Source: Actinomycetota bacterium (GTDB lineage: Bacteria > Actinomycetota > Actinomycetes > Nanopelagicales > Nanopelagicaceae). From it: 16,910 nt of DNA. The position numbers were made by a program, and so were the translations under genes. Location: positions 1 to 16,910 of the forward strand of contig WLCR01000009.1 in assembly GCA_009705235.1 (NCBI GenBank), read 5' to 3'. Positions 7,614 to 15,007 of this stretch are shown piece after piece. Position 1 is the stretch's first letter. Each line of letters begins with the position of its first letter. The notes beneath the pieces are model-generated. The model saw nothing but the letters and a program-made list of their open reading frames with translations. It did not search any database and was not told the origin of the DNA.

Positions 7614-8954
7614 ATGACAACACTTACCGCATTGACTCAAGAGCGTCGGTTGGTTACCGCAATTCCGGGACCAAAATCTCTCGAGGCGCTACAGCGCCGC
7701 AGTGAGGCGACATCTGGGGGACTTGGTATGGCGATCCCCGTCATTATCGAGCGCGCCAGTGATGCGATTTTGCTTGATATCGACGGCAATCAGATCATTG
7801 ATCTTGGTTCAGGAATCGGTGTTACCAACGTTGGTAATTCGGCACAACGTGTAGTTGATCGTGTTATTGATCAGGTCCAAGCATTTACACATACCTGTTT
7901 CACAGTTGCTCCATACATGGGGTACATCGAAGTATGCGAAAAGTTAAATGCGATGACACCAGGTACATTTAAGAAGAAGTCACTACTTGTTAATTCTGGA
8001 GCAGAAGCTGTAGAAAACGCAGTAAAGATTGCGCGTCACTATACAAAGCGCCAAGCAATTGTTGTTTTCGAACACAGCTATCATGGCCGTACAAACTTAA
8101 CTATGGCGTTGACTGCAAAAAATATGCCATACAAAGAAGGCTTCGGCCCATTTGCACCCGAGGTGTATCGCGTTCCAATGCCTTACTCATTCCATTGGGT
8201 TGGCGATCAAGCAACGATTACTGAAGATGCAATCGACATGATTACTCACAAGATTGAAAAGGAAATTGGTGCTCACAACGTTGCTGCAATTCTGATTGAA
8301 CCAATTCAGGGCGAGGGCGGATTTATCGTTCCACCAAAGGGTTTCTTGCCAGCCTTATCTAAGTACTCAACAGACAACGGCATTATCTTTATCGCAGATG
8401 AAGTACAGACTGGCTTTGCTCGCACAGGCAACATGTTTGCTGTTGAAAATGAAAATGTTGTGCCAGACATGATAGTTACGGCCAAGGGCATCGCAGGTGG
8501 ACTTCCGCTTGCAGGCGTAACGGGCCGAGCAGAGATTATGGACTCAGTTCACGTTTCTGGTCTTGGTGGTACTTATGGTGGTAATCCACTTGCCTGTGCT
8601 GCAGCACTTGGAGTTTTCGAAACCATGGAAGCCGAAAAATTAGTCGAGCGCGCAAATCACATCGGAACAATTCTTGGTGATTCACTTCGGCTTATGCAAT
8701 CAAAGTATTCAGTGATTGGTGAAGTTCGTGGTCGCGGTGCAATGCAAGCAATTGAGCTTGTAGAGCCCGGAACAAAAACACCTAACACTGCTGCGATGAA
8801 TGCAGTTGTTAAGTACTGCCAGAGCAAGGGTGTGCTTGTCCTTACCGCTGGTACTTACTCAAATGTTGTTCGCTTCTTGCCACCAATTGTGATTACAGAT
8901 GAGCTTTTAAAGGATGCGTTAAGCGTTCTCGACGAAGCCCTAGCCTCTCTGTAA
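7614..8954 (+). CDS. gabT: 4-aminobutyrate aminotransferase (class III PLP aminotransferase)
   Basis: This enzyme moves the amino group of GABA, or a similar omega-amino acid such as 5-aminovalerate, to 2-oxoglutarate, forming succinate (or glutarate) semialdehyde and glutamate. It is 446 aa, the usual GabT length. Visible features are VNSGAEAVENAVKIAR (126-141, phosphate binding), FEHSYHGRTNLTMALTAKNMPYKEGFGPFAPEVYR (152-186, strongly GabT-like), the ADEVQTGFARTG strand with Asp262 that contacts the pyridine nitrogen, TAKGIAGGLPLA with the Schiff-base Lys291, and GGTYGGNPLACAAAL. It is cytoplasmic. With the divergent decarboxylase it could belong to breakdown of polyamines through GABA, but the intermediate oxidising steps are not in this window. 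The family call is firm; GABA against 5-aminovalerate as the natural substrate is open. Confidence 0.93.
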   Translation: MTTLTALTQERRLVTAIPGPKSLEALQRRSEATSGGLGMAIPVIIERASDAILLDIDGNQIIDLGSGIGVTNVGNSAQRVVDRVIDQVQAFTHTCFTVAPYMGYIEVCEKLNAMTPGTFKKKSLLVNSGAEAVENAVKIARHYTKRQAIVVFEHSYHGRTNLTMALTAKNMPYKEGFGPFAPEVYRVPMPYSFHWVGDQATITEDAIDMITHKIEKEIGAHNVAAILIEPIQGEGGFIVPPKGFLPALSKYSTDNGIIFIADEVQTGFARTGNMFAVENENVVPDMIVTAKGIAGGLPLAGVTGRAEIMDSVHVSGLGGTYGGNPLACAAALGVFETMEAEKLVERANHIGTILGDSLRLMQSKYSVIGEVRGRGAMQAIELVEPGTKTPNTAAMNAVVKYCQSKGVLVLTAGTYSNVVRFLPPIVITDELLKDALSVLDEALASL

Positions 8955-8980
8955 AAACCGGACTTCTCTCTAAATTCCGG
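8953..8980 (-). terminator. Probable intrinsic terminator of the GGT-like gene
   Basis: On the minus strand CCGGA (8980-8976) and TCCGG (8962-8958) form a 5-bp GC-rich stem. Two further A-T pairs can form past a mismatch. TTTTT (8957-8953) follows directly. The stem starts inside the last codons of the GGT-like gene, and the T tract overlaps the stop codon of the convergent gabT. On the plus strand the hairpin has no T tract, so it should act mainly on the minus-strand transcript. Confidence 0.5.
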
Positions 8981-10550
8981 AAGCATGACCTTCGCAACGA
9001 GGGTCTGAACCAAAAGCAAGGGTTCCATTAGGTAGCACCTGCATTAATTGCACAGATGAACCATGTCCCCATGCGGCCAATGGCCGAACATCATGTCCCT
9101 TTGCGCGTAATTGATCCAGGACGGCCGTTGGAACTCGATTTTCAATCTCCAGAACTCCGTTCCCAAGTTCTTCTTCAGAACTTTGTCCAGGCAAACTTAA
9201 ATGCTGCCAACGTGGGGCCTCAGTTGCTTCTTGCACATTCATTTTTAAATCCACAATATTTACAATCAGCTGCAGATTTGTTTGGACCTGAATATTTGCT
9301 CCGGGTGTTCCGCCCACCAAATGTAAAGTTCCATCAGGATTTACAGCAGTAAATGCATTTAAAGTATGTGCTGGACGCTTGCCCGGTGCGATGATGTTGG
9401 GTGAACTAGGATCTGGTGAAAATCCAGTTAAGCGATTATTCAACAGAATCCCTGTTTCAGGAATGATCCACGAGCTACCGAAGCCATGAAAAACAGATTG
9501 AATCCATGAAACAGCGTTGCCATCTTTGTCAGCAACTAAAAAGTAGGTTGTATCGCTTCCTTCAGATACAGGTGCGATGTCAGTCATTGCTGAATCCATA
9601 GAAATTTGGTCATACCTGGCATCGATATTGTCCTTCGACAAAATTTTTTGAACATTCACATCGATAAACTCTGGATCACCCAAAATCGCGTTGCGGTCAG
9701 CAAAACCTATCTTTTTTGACTCGACACCCACGTGAATGCGCTCAGACTCAGACAACGAAGCAACATCAAAACGCTCATTTAACAAAAGCTCTTCCATCAA
9801 GATCATGCCTTGAGTTGGGGGAGGCTGTCCATAAACAGTTAGATCCCGGTACTTAACCGATAGGGGATCAAGAACCCGTGTTGTATGCGCCTTTAGATCT
9901 TCTGCGTTAAACCAACCCTCAGAGCCTTTGATTAATTGCTGAGCGATTCTTCCTTCATAAAAAGCAGCACGGCCACCTGAGGCAATCTCTCGTAAGGACT
10001 GAGCAAGTTTCTTTTGAACAACTAAATCGCCGAGCTTCACATTGACATCAATACCCATATCTCTAAACACATGTGTATCTGGTGCAACTGCTAAGTGACC
10101 GGCAATTCTTTTGACAAAGCCGCTATTGGCTGGGAAACCATTGTCTGCATAATCAATTGCGTGTTGTAGAACTGTCGAAATCGGCAATTTCCCGTAACGA
10201 GAATGTGTTTCAAACCATGTCGATACTAAACCTGGCACTGTTGCAGATTTGTAACCATGCAGCGGAATTCCATCTTTATATGCATCTGGTGTTGCGGCGT
10301 GCGAGGCTTCACCACTTCCATTGAATGCCAGGTTTGTTTTACTTGCCGCATGATGAGTTACAAGAAATGCATCTCCGCCCAGATGGGAAGCGCCAGGTTC
10401 GACAACACAGATAACAGCGCTAAGTGCAATAGCAGCATCAATGAAAGATCCACCTTGTTTTAAGATTGAAATAGCAGCACTAACTGCTAATGGCTGACTA
10501 GCGGCAGCTCCACCGTTTTTGGCATAAACAACACTTCGCCCTGTTTGCAT
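8970..10550 (-). CDS. Gamma-glutamyltransferase-family Ntn hydrolase, cytoplasmic
   Basis: The 526-aa protein belongs to the gamma-glutamyltransferase family, whose precursors cut themselves into a large and a small subunit to expose a catalytic threonine. The cut site and nucleophile are expected at Asp333|Thr334 in GSDTTYFLVADKDGNAVSW, which lines up with Thr391 of E. coli GGT. The following PETGILLNNRLTGFS and the HLVGGTPG segment are also typical. The N-terminus (GRSVVYAKNGGAAASQPLA) enters the family domain at once with no signal peptide, unlike periplasmic or secreted GGT. The Arg that binds the substrate carboxylate in E. coli GGT (DFREMAP region) seems to be replaced (AFNGSGEASHAATP, about 75-88). 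The substrate may therefore not be glutathione; relatives include oxamate amidohydrolase HpxW and YwrD-type proteins. It is divergent from the SGNH gene and converges on gabT. Confidence 0.88.
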   Translation of the reverse strand: MQTGRSVVYAKNGGAAASQPLAVSAAISILKQGGSFIDAAIALSAVICVVEPGASHLGGDAFLVTHHAASKTNLAFNGSGEASHAATPDAYKDGIPLHGYKSATVPGLVSTWFETHSRYGKLPISTVLQHAIDYADNGFPANSGFVKRIAGHLAVAPDTHVFRDMGIDVNVKLGDLVVQKKLAQSLREIASGGRAAFYEGRIAQQLIKGSEGWFNAEDLKAHTTRVLDPLSVKYRDLTVYGQPPPTQGMILMEELLLNERFDVASLSESERIHVGVESKKIGFADRNAILGDPEFIDVNVQKILSKDNIDARYDQISMDSAMTDIAPVSEGSDTTYFLVADKDGNAVSWIQSVFHGFGSSWIIPETGILLNNRLTGFSPDPSSPNIIAPGKRPAHTLNAFTAVNPDGTLHLVGGTPGANIQVQTNLQLIVNIVDLKMNVQEATEAPRWQHLSLPGQSSEEELGNGVLEIENRVPTAVLDQLRAKGHDVRPLAAWGHGSSVQLMQVLPNGTLAFGSDPRCEGHASGI

Positions 10551-10574
10551 CAGTGAACTGTGGCCTATTTTTTA

Positions 10575-10594
10575 GGGGATTACAAGAACTCCCC
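10575..10594. other. Inverted repeat in the GGT-like/SGNH divergent promoter region
   Basis: GGGGA (10575-10579) and TCCCC (10590-10594) flank a 10-nt centre that overlaps the proposed -35 of the SGNH gene. Its place between two divergent promoters would suit a repressor or activator binding site. The arms are only 5 bp, so chance is possible. Confidence 0.25.
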
Positions 10595-10608
10595 GAAGTC
10601 GTTAAGAT
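10580..10608 (+). promoter_or_regulatory. Likely leaderless promoter of the SGNH hydrolase gene
   Basis: TTACAA (10580-10585) and TAAGAT (10603-10608) are 17 nt apart. The ATG at 10616 comes 7 nt after the -10. This sets the start at 10616 and makes the in-frame upstream ATG at 10553 unlikely, since it would place the promoter inside the coding region. Confidence 0.5.
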
Positions 10609-10615
10609 ACCTACT

Positions 10616-11206
10616 ATGTCGAATGTAACTGTATTCATTGGTGACAGCGTGACCGATTGTGGTCGCTTAGTGGAACCGCCATACGGTGATGGTTACGTCT
10701 ATAACATTGCTAACAGTGGGCGACTTATGGGCGAGATCATAAATGTTGGGACCAGTGGTCACCGTTTGATTGATTTGGAAAATCGATGGGATACAGATGT
10801 TTTAGCCCATCAGCCAACATTGGTGTCAGTAGCTATTGGCATTAACGACACATGGCGCCGCTATGACGACAACGATCCAACTTCCGTTGAAGATTTTGAA
10901 GAACGGTATCGCCGAGTGTTACAGGTTACGAAAGCGGCTGGCAATGCAAAATTAGTCCTATGCGAACCATTTTTACTCCCCGTCCGTGACGAAATGAACA
11001 CCTGGAGAGAAGATTTGGATCCAAAGATCGAAATAGTTCATGCAATGGCTGCTGAATTTGGAGCTACATTAGTCCGTTTTGATCAACGTTTTAATGAGCT
11101 AGCCCAAGAGATATCAATGCTCGAATTAGCTGATGATGGAATACATCCTTCAAAACTTGGCCATACGATTATGGCTGATCTTTGGTTACAAACTGTAGGT
11201 TTGTAA
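10616..11206 (+). CDS. SGNH/GDSL-family hydrolase (lysophospholipase L1-like esterase)
   Basis: This is a single-domain serine esterase or deacetylase of 196 aa. The four SGNH blocks are all present: Ser11 in VFIGDSVTDCGR, Gly45 in NVGTSGHR, Asn77 in VAIGINDTW, and the Asp174/His177 pair in DDGIHPSKLGH. No signal peptide or membrane segment is visible, so it should be cytoplasmic. The start is ATG 10616, chosen because the GDSL block normally lies within the first 15 residues and a -10 element ends 7 nt upstream; starting at 10553 would add 21 unlikely residues. Its end overlaps the end of the GH84 gene by 21 bp on the opposite strand. A role in removing O- or N-acyl groups from the imported sugar is tempting but is only inferred from position; lipid or xylan acetyl esterase activity is equally possible. 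Confidence 0.88.
   Translation: MSNVTVFIGDSVTDCGRLVEPPYGDGYVYNIANSGRLMGEIINVGTSGHRLIDLENRWDTDVLAHQPTLVSVAIGINDTWRRYDDNDPTSVEDFEERYRRVLQVTKAAGNAKLVLCEPFLLPVRDEMNTWREDLDPKIEIVHAMAAEFGATLVRFDQRFNELAQEISMLELADDGIHPSKLGHTIMADLWLQTVGL
11186..11206. repeat. Perfect inverted repeat spanning two convergent stop codons
   Basis: TTACAAAC (11186-11193) and GTTTGTAA (11199-11206) are exact reverse complements around a 5-nt centre (TGTAG). The repeat is exactly the overlap of the SGNH and GH84 genes: the TAA at its right end stops the plus-strand gene, and the TTA at its left end is the minus-strand TAA. It can form a hairpin in both transcripts. No T tract follows on either strand, so a terminator role is only possible. 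Confidence 0.6.
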
Positions 11207-12826
11207 TTCAGCAGCCAGCTCATGGAGTGGCCCGACTATTTGATCACCAAATAAATTTTTCTTAACATTATCTAGATTTTCTGCCAAAGCTCTCAATTTT
11301 GTAGGTGCGTCAATTGGGCCAGTGATAATCATTTTACTGCTGTCATAGGAGCAGGTAAGAAGTATTTCTGCTAACCCAACCAGAGTTTCACCACCTGCTT
11401 GGTACTTGACTAACCAAGGTTGGATCTCAGTAATAATCGCTGGATATGAAAAATTAGAATCTTGTAAATATTTGCAGTTAGCAAGAATTGCTTCGCCTTC
11501 GACCCTAAATACCTGTGCAGCCTTTGGCATATCGCCAGCTCGCCATGCCGACACTCCAGCTCGGAAAATTTGTCGTAAATCAGGCGCCGGATCGCCTCCA
11601 ACGAGCGTCCCCATCGAAGTTCGGAAGAATCGTCGAAGTGCATCTCTATCCTCAACATCTGGAAACAAGTTAATTAATGCACGTTCCCACGATTCCTCTG
11701 GGTTGTATTTTTCAGAGTTCCATAAATATTCTCCAATTGTTGAGATTGGAATCAAAGAAGCTTCGAATTGCAACATTGGATTGGAAAGCAGACCAGAGGA
11801 GTATCTGTGTAGGCCTTTCTCACGTCCACGAACTGGTCCAATATGTAGGTTGACCTGTAACCCACCATCATTTACAGGGAAATTATCCCAATAAAGTGCT
11901 GGTCTAAGGGCATTGCGTTCGAAAACAACGGCATCTGCAATATCTAAATATTCAGAGCAAATAGAGCGCCCAGTCCACATTAGATTAATTCGGGAGTTTA
12001 ATTCGCGGCCTAGATCGACTAAATATGGCTCATTGCCTCGACCCGAATAACTCATTGGGCACACAGTTAATCTGGCTTTCTGGTTGTACGTGATTAACTT
12101 TTCCCAGACCCGGTTTGTAAAGTGAGCATGAGCTGCCGCAGTCGATGCGAATTTAGCATTGTCTGAATCATGCTGCATCTCCCAGGCAATGTCATCCCAT
12201 AACATTCCAAAGTGGGTAGAACCTAAATCAGTCAGCTGCTTAAACCGATGCACAACAGCATCGACATCAGCTTCATTTGAATACTCAACTGATAGACCTG
12301 GAGAAACACATAGTACAAAATCAATGCCATGGATTTTTCCGCGCTCAATTAATTCCTGTGTTGTATCCAAGTATTCAGGCGTAAAGGGGGAGCGCCAATT
12401 GAATCTTTGAAGCGGATCATCTTTCGGAGCTAAAAAATATGTATTCATATTGTAATCGGCAAAGAATTCAATGCCCTTCAACTTTTGTGCATGAGACCAA
12501 GGTTTACCGTAGAAGCCTTCGACAACACCTCGAACTGGAAAATCTGGACCATCCATCAATTCAATTGTGCTTTCTTTAGTTTCTAGCCACTTCCTTAAGG
12601 CATTGAGTGCGTAACGCAAGGAGTGCTCAAGTGTTAATCCGATTGTGGCTTCTACTTTAGCTCCACTTCGCTTTGCCGATAGGGAAAAGCCTTCTAACTT
12701 CTCCAAACGCTGAGCTTTCAAATTTATGGTGACTTCATACTCGTCAAACCGAGCCTTATGGCGGTTGGTAAATGCCTCAGCCATCTGTATTTGAAGTGGT
12801 GATGCATTACTTAACGCAATTCTCAT
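11186..12826 (-). CDS. GH84 beta-N-acetylglucosaminidase (O-GlcNAcase/hyaluronidase-like), no signal peptide
   Basis: This glycoside hydrolase of family 84 removes terminal beta-linked N-acetylglucosamine by substrate-assisted catalysis, in which the substrate 2-acetamido group is the nucleophile. The 546 aa hold an N-terminal alpha/beta domain (about 1-90, ending in SLRYALNALRKWLE), then the TIM barrel starting at VRGVVEGFYGKPWS (98-111). The barrel has MNTYFLAPKDDP (127-138) and the catalytic aspartate pair Asp211-Asp212 in MLWDDIAW. Further landmarks are NLMWTGRSICS and YWDNFPVNDG. A helical C-terminal region follows from about 380. It begins MRIALSNAS with no signal peptide, so it probably works inside the cell on imported substrate. 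The ATG has an AAAGG site upstream (minus strand, near 12839-12835). It follows the ROK regulator by 49 nt and is probably the last gene of the operon. Confidence 0.92.
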   Translation of the reverse strand: MRIALSNASPLQIQMAEAFTNRHKARFDEYEVTINLKAQRLEKLEGFSLSAKRSGAKVEATIGLTLEHSLRYALNALRKWLETKESTIELMDGPDFPVRGVVEGFYGKPWSHAQKLKGIEFFADYNMNTYFLAPKDDPLQRFNWRSPFTPEYLDTTQELIERGKIHGIDFVLCVSPGLSVEYSNEADVDAVVHRFKQLTDLGSTHFGMLWDDIAWEMQHDSDNAKFASTAAAHAHFTNRVWEKLITYNQKARLTVCPMSYSGRGNEPYLVDLGRELNSRINLMWTGRSICSEYLDIADAVVFERNALRPALYWDNFPVNDGGLQVNLHIGPVRGREKGLHRYSSGLLSNPMLQFEASLIPISTIGEYLWNSEKYNPEESWERALINLFPDVEDRDALRRFFRTSMGTLVGGDPAPDLRQIFRAGVSAWRAGDMPKAAQVFRVEGEAILANCKYLQDSNFSYPAIITEIQPWLVKYQAGGETLVGLAEILLTCSYDSSKMIITGPIDAPTKLRALAENLDNVKKNLFGDQIVGPLHELAAELQTYSL

Positions 12827-12875
12827 TGGTTACCTTTTGTTTGTGCCTGCGCGGATAGATCGAAAAAAAGCTTCA

Positions 12876-14093
12876 TTACTTAGAGCCAGTTTTCGATAGA
12901 GAAGGAAAACTGGTCTGTTTTGTAAAAACAACATCACACGCTTGGGCTGTGGCTAGTCGTAAAGCCCCTATCAAAATCCCACTTTCTCCCAGCTGAGAAA
13001 CTTCGATCTTTGGAGGAAAGGGCAGGATTTGATTAACCAAGGTACGAATCGGAGTAATGAAGAAATCTGCTTGGCGACCAATACCGCCAGATAGGACAAC
13101 TAATTCGACATCCACAATTGCCGACATTGCCGCGACGTAAAGGGCAATTCGTTCGGCCTCTTGTGCAATCACTGCACGACCAAGAGCATCGCCATCTTTG
13201 GCGGCTTTAAGAATATCGATCGTCAAGTATGGTTCAACTAAAGTCGATTTTTTATACTTCTTTGAAAGTTCACGAGCAATGGTTGCGATACGGTCACTTG
13301 AGGGATTTGTCGCACTTCGGTGAGTATCAAGTGGATCTCCAAACGGAACATAAAAAATTTCACCAGCAGCGCCACGATGACCTCTGTGCAACTTGCCATT
13401 TAAGACAATTCCAGATCCTAAACCAGAGCCTACTGATAGAACTGCAAAGTTTTCAATACCAACACCATGTCCCGTGCTTTGCTCGCCAACCGTAACCAAG
13501 TTGATATCGTTTTCGACGATTGGATAAATACCAAACTCTTTCTTTACTAAATCGGCAAGATTCACTCCATCGAGTGCGTGGATGTTTCCGGCAATAGACA
13601 CGATCCCAGTATTTTGATCGACTACACCTGGAGTACCAACAGTAATAGCGGCTACATCTTTTAATTTAAAGCGAGATTCTTTTAGAGCTTGATCAACTGC
13701 TTTGTGCATAACCTTTGTTAGATCACTGAGCTTTAGTGAAATTACAGGCACAGAAACTTCTGCTCGTTTGACTAAATTTAGATCCCCAACAGCAGCTCTG
13801 ACATAACGAGTACCTATATCTATAGCCAGAGAAACTTTTATGTCACTGATTGCTTCATATACAAAGCGTGCTCGCTTGGAGTCTTCCTCACCGGGCTCAA
13901 CTTCGCGAATAAGGTTGCATTCAATCAAGCCACGTAAAATATCTGCAGTTGTTGGTTTTGATAATCCGATTAAGCGAGCTATTTCGGCTGCATGAAGTGC
14001 TCCATTTGAGCGCAAGGTATCGATAACCCGACGCTCATTAATCTCTCGCATGAGCGAGGGAATTGCTGGGATTCCTACGGCTGCCTCTTTCAT
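12876..14093 (-). CDS. ROK-family transcriptional regulator (NagC/XylR/Mlc type)
   Basis: This is a sugar-responsive DNA-binding protein of 405 aa. Residues about 15-75 form a winged helix-turn-helix (INERRVIDTLRSNGALHAAEIARLIGLSKPTTADILRGL). Residues about 85-385 are a ROK sugar-kinase-like domain with the phosphate-binding DIGTRYVRAAVGDL (92-105), TVGTPGVVDQNTG (151-163), the sugar-binding ENDIN (194-198), VGSGLGSGIVLNG (221-233) and GHRGAAGE (238-245). After GHRGAAGE the usual ROK zinc motif CxCGxxGC is missing: the sequence runs EIFYVPFGDPLDTHRS. The gene starts 8 nt after the second permease stop, so it is in the transporter operon and probably represses it until an amino sugar or a phosphorylated derivative binds. 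Met15 is an alternative start; ATG 14093 is kept because AAGGGG lies upstream of it. Confidence 0.93.
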   Translation of the reverse strand: MKEAAVGIPAIPSLMREINERRVIDTLRSNGALHAAEIARLIGLSKPTTADILRGLIECNLIREVEPGEEDSKRARFVYEAISDIKVSLAIDIGTRYVRAAVGDLNLVKRAEVSVPVISLKLSDLTKVMHKAVDQALKESRFKLKDVAAITVGTPGVVDQNTGIVSIAGNIHALDGVNLADLVKKEFGIYPIVENDINLVTVGEQSTGHGVGIENFAVLSVGSGLGSGIVLNGKLHRGHRGAAGEIFYVPFGDPLDTHRSATNPSSDRIATIARELSKKYKKSTLVEPYLTIDILKAAKDGDALGRAVIAQEAERIALYVAAMSAIVDVELVVLSGGIGRQADFFITPIRTLVNQILPFPPKIEVSQLGESGILIGALRLATAQACDVVFTKQTSFPSLSKTGSK

Positions 14094-14101
14094 TGGATCT
14101 T

Positions 14102-15007
14102 CTACCCCTTTACGCCCGTGAGGGTAACGCCTTCGATGAAAACTTTCTGACTGAAGAAGAAAATAATTATTACTGGTGCCATAAATAGGGCTGAAGCGGT
14201 CATCAGCATGTTTGTTTGAACATGATGAATACCCTGAAAGGCATTAAGTCCGATACCCAAAGTCCACAAATCCTCATTCTCAACTAAGTACAGCAGCGGT
14301 CCGAAGAAGTCATTCCAAGAACCTAGGAATGCAAAAAGGGCGATCGCAGCAATGGCCGGCTTGGCTAGCGGTACGACAATTCGCATCATTAATTTGAATT
14401 CGCTACATCCATCAATCCGAGCCGCATCAGAGATCTCATCTGGGATGCTTGTGAAGAATTGCCGTAGCAAGAAGATTGAAAATGCACTTGAGAAAAATGT
14501 CGGAACAATAAGTGGCAAGAATGAAGGGATCCAGTGCAGTTTGGAGAAAATAATATAGACAGGAATCATAGTCACCTGTCCAGGAAGCATCATGGTTCCC
14601 AAAATGATGATGAAAGTTGTATTACGACCCTTCCATTGAAGTCGTGAGAGTACGTATGCAGGAGGAACGCTTGAAACTACAACTCCTATTGTGCCCATAA
14701 CTGAAACAAATAAGGTGTTCAAAGTCCATTTCAAAAACGGCACTAAAGTAAATACCTCAACGTAATTGCTCCACATAAATGGAGAGGGCCAGATCGACCG
14801 GGTTTCTGCTTGTCCTTTGTTCATTAACGAAATAACTATGACAAGGTACAGCGGCATGAAGAAAATTACTGATAAAGCAATCAATATTGAATGATTGCCC
14901 ACCATTTCAAGGAAATCATGCCATCTCTTACTGCGGTGAGCTTTTTTTGAATGCAGTTCGATCTCGGCAATTTTCTCAGGGCTCAAGTGGCTCAGTGCAT
15001 TACTCAT
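14102..15007 (-). CDS. CUT1 sugar ABC transporter permease, MalG type
   Basis: This is the second membrane subunit of a carbohydrate ABC importer, with about 301 aa. After a charged cytoplasmic N-tail (about 1-38) there are six predicted membrane segments, beginning at SILIALSVIFFMPLYLVIVISLM and ending at FMAPVIIIFFFSQKVFI. The cytoplasmic coupling helix that docks on the ATPase is EISDAARIDGCSEFKLMMRIVVPLAKP (about 191-217), a good EAA motif. The start is placed at ATG 15007, which overlaps the TGA of the preceding permease (ATGA, 15007-15004), the usual sign of coupled translation. An in-frame ATG at 15040 would add 11 residues and a 37-bp overlap. It is followed after 8 nt by the ROK gene. 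Substrate type is inferred from the operon. Confidence 0.93.
   Translation of the reverse strand: MSNALSHLSPEKIAEIELHSKKAHRSKRWHDFLEMVGNHSILIALSVIFFMPLYLVIVISLMNKGQAETRSIWPSPFMWSNYVEVFTLVPFLKWTLNTLFVSVMGTIGVVVSSVPPAYVLSRLQWKGRNTTFIIILGTMMLPGQVTMIPVYIIFSKLHWIPSFLPLIVPTFFSSAFSIFLLRQFFTSIPDEISDAARIDGCSEFKLMMRIVVPLAKPAIAAIALFAFLGSWNDFFGPLLYLVENEDLWTLGIGLNAFQGIHHVQTNMLMTASALFMAPVIIIFFFSQKVFIEGVTLTGVKG

Noticed and set aside
10553..10615. N-terminal extension of the SGNH gene from the in-frame ATG at 10553
   Set aside because: It would contain the -35/-10 elements and the inverted repeat, and would push the GDSL block to residue 30. The start at 10616 fits the family and the leaderless pattern.
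11406..11894. 162-codon open frame on the plus strand inside the GH84 gene
   Set aside because: It is antisense to well-conserved GH84 coding sequence, Ser/Pro/Arg-rich, with no domain or start signal.
12860..12900. Possible intrinsic terminator or attenuator between the ROK and GH84 genes (T7 run on the minus strand)
   Set aside because: The T run exists, but the only stem before it is about 4 bp with a wobble pair. It is too weak to call.
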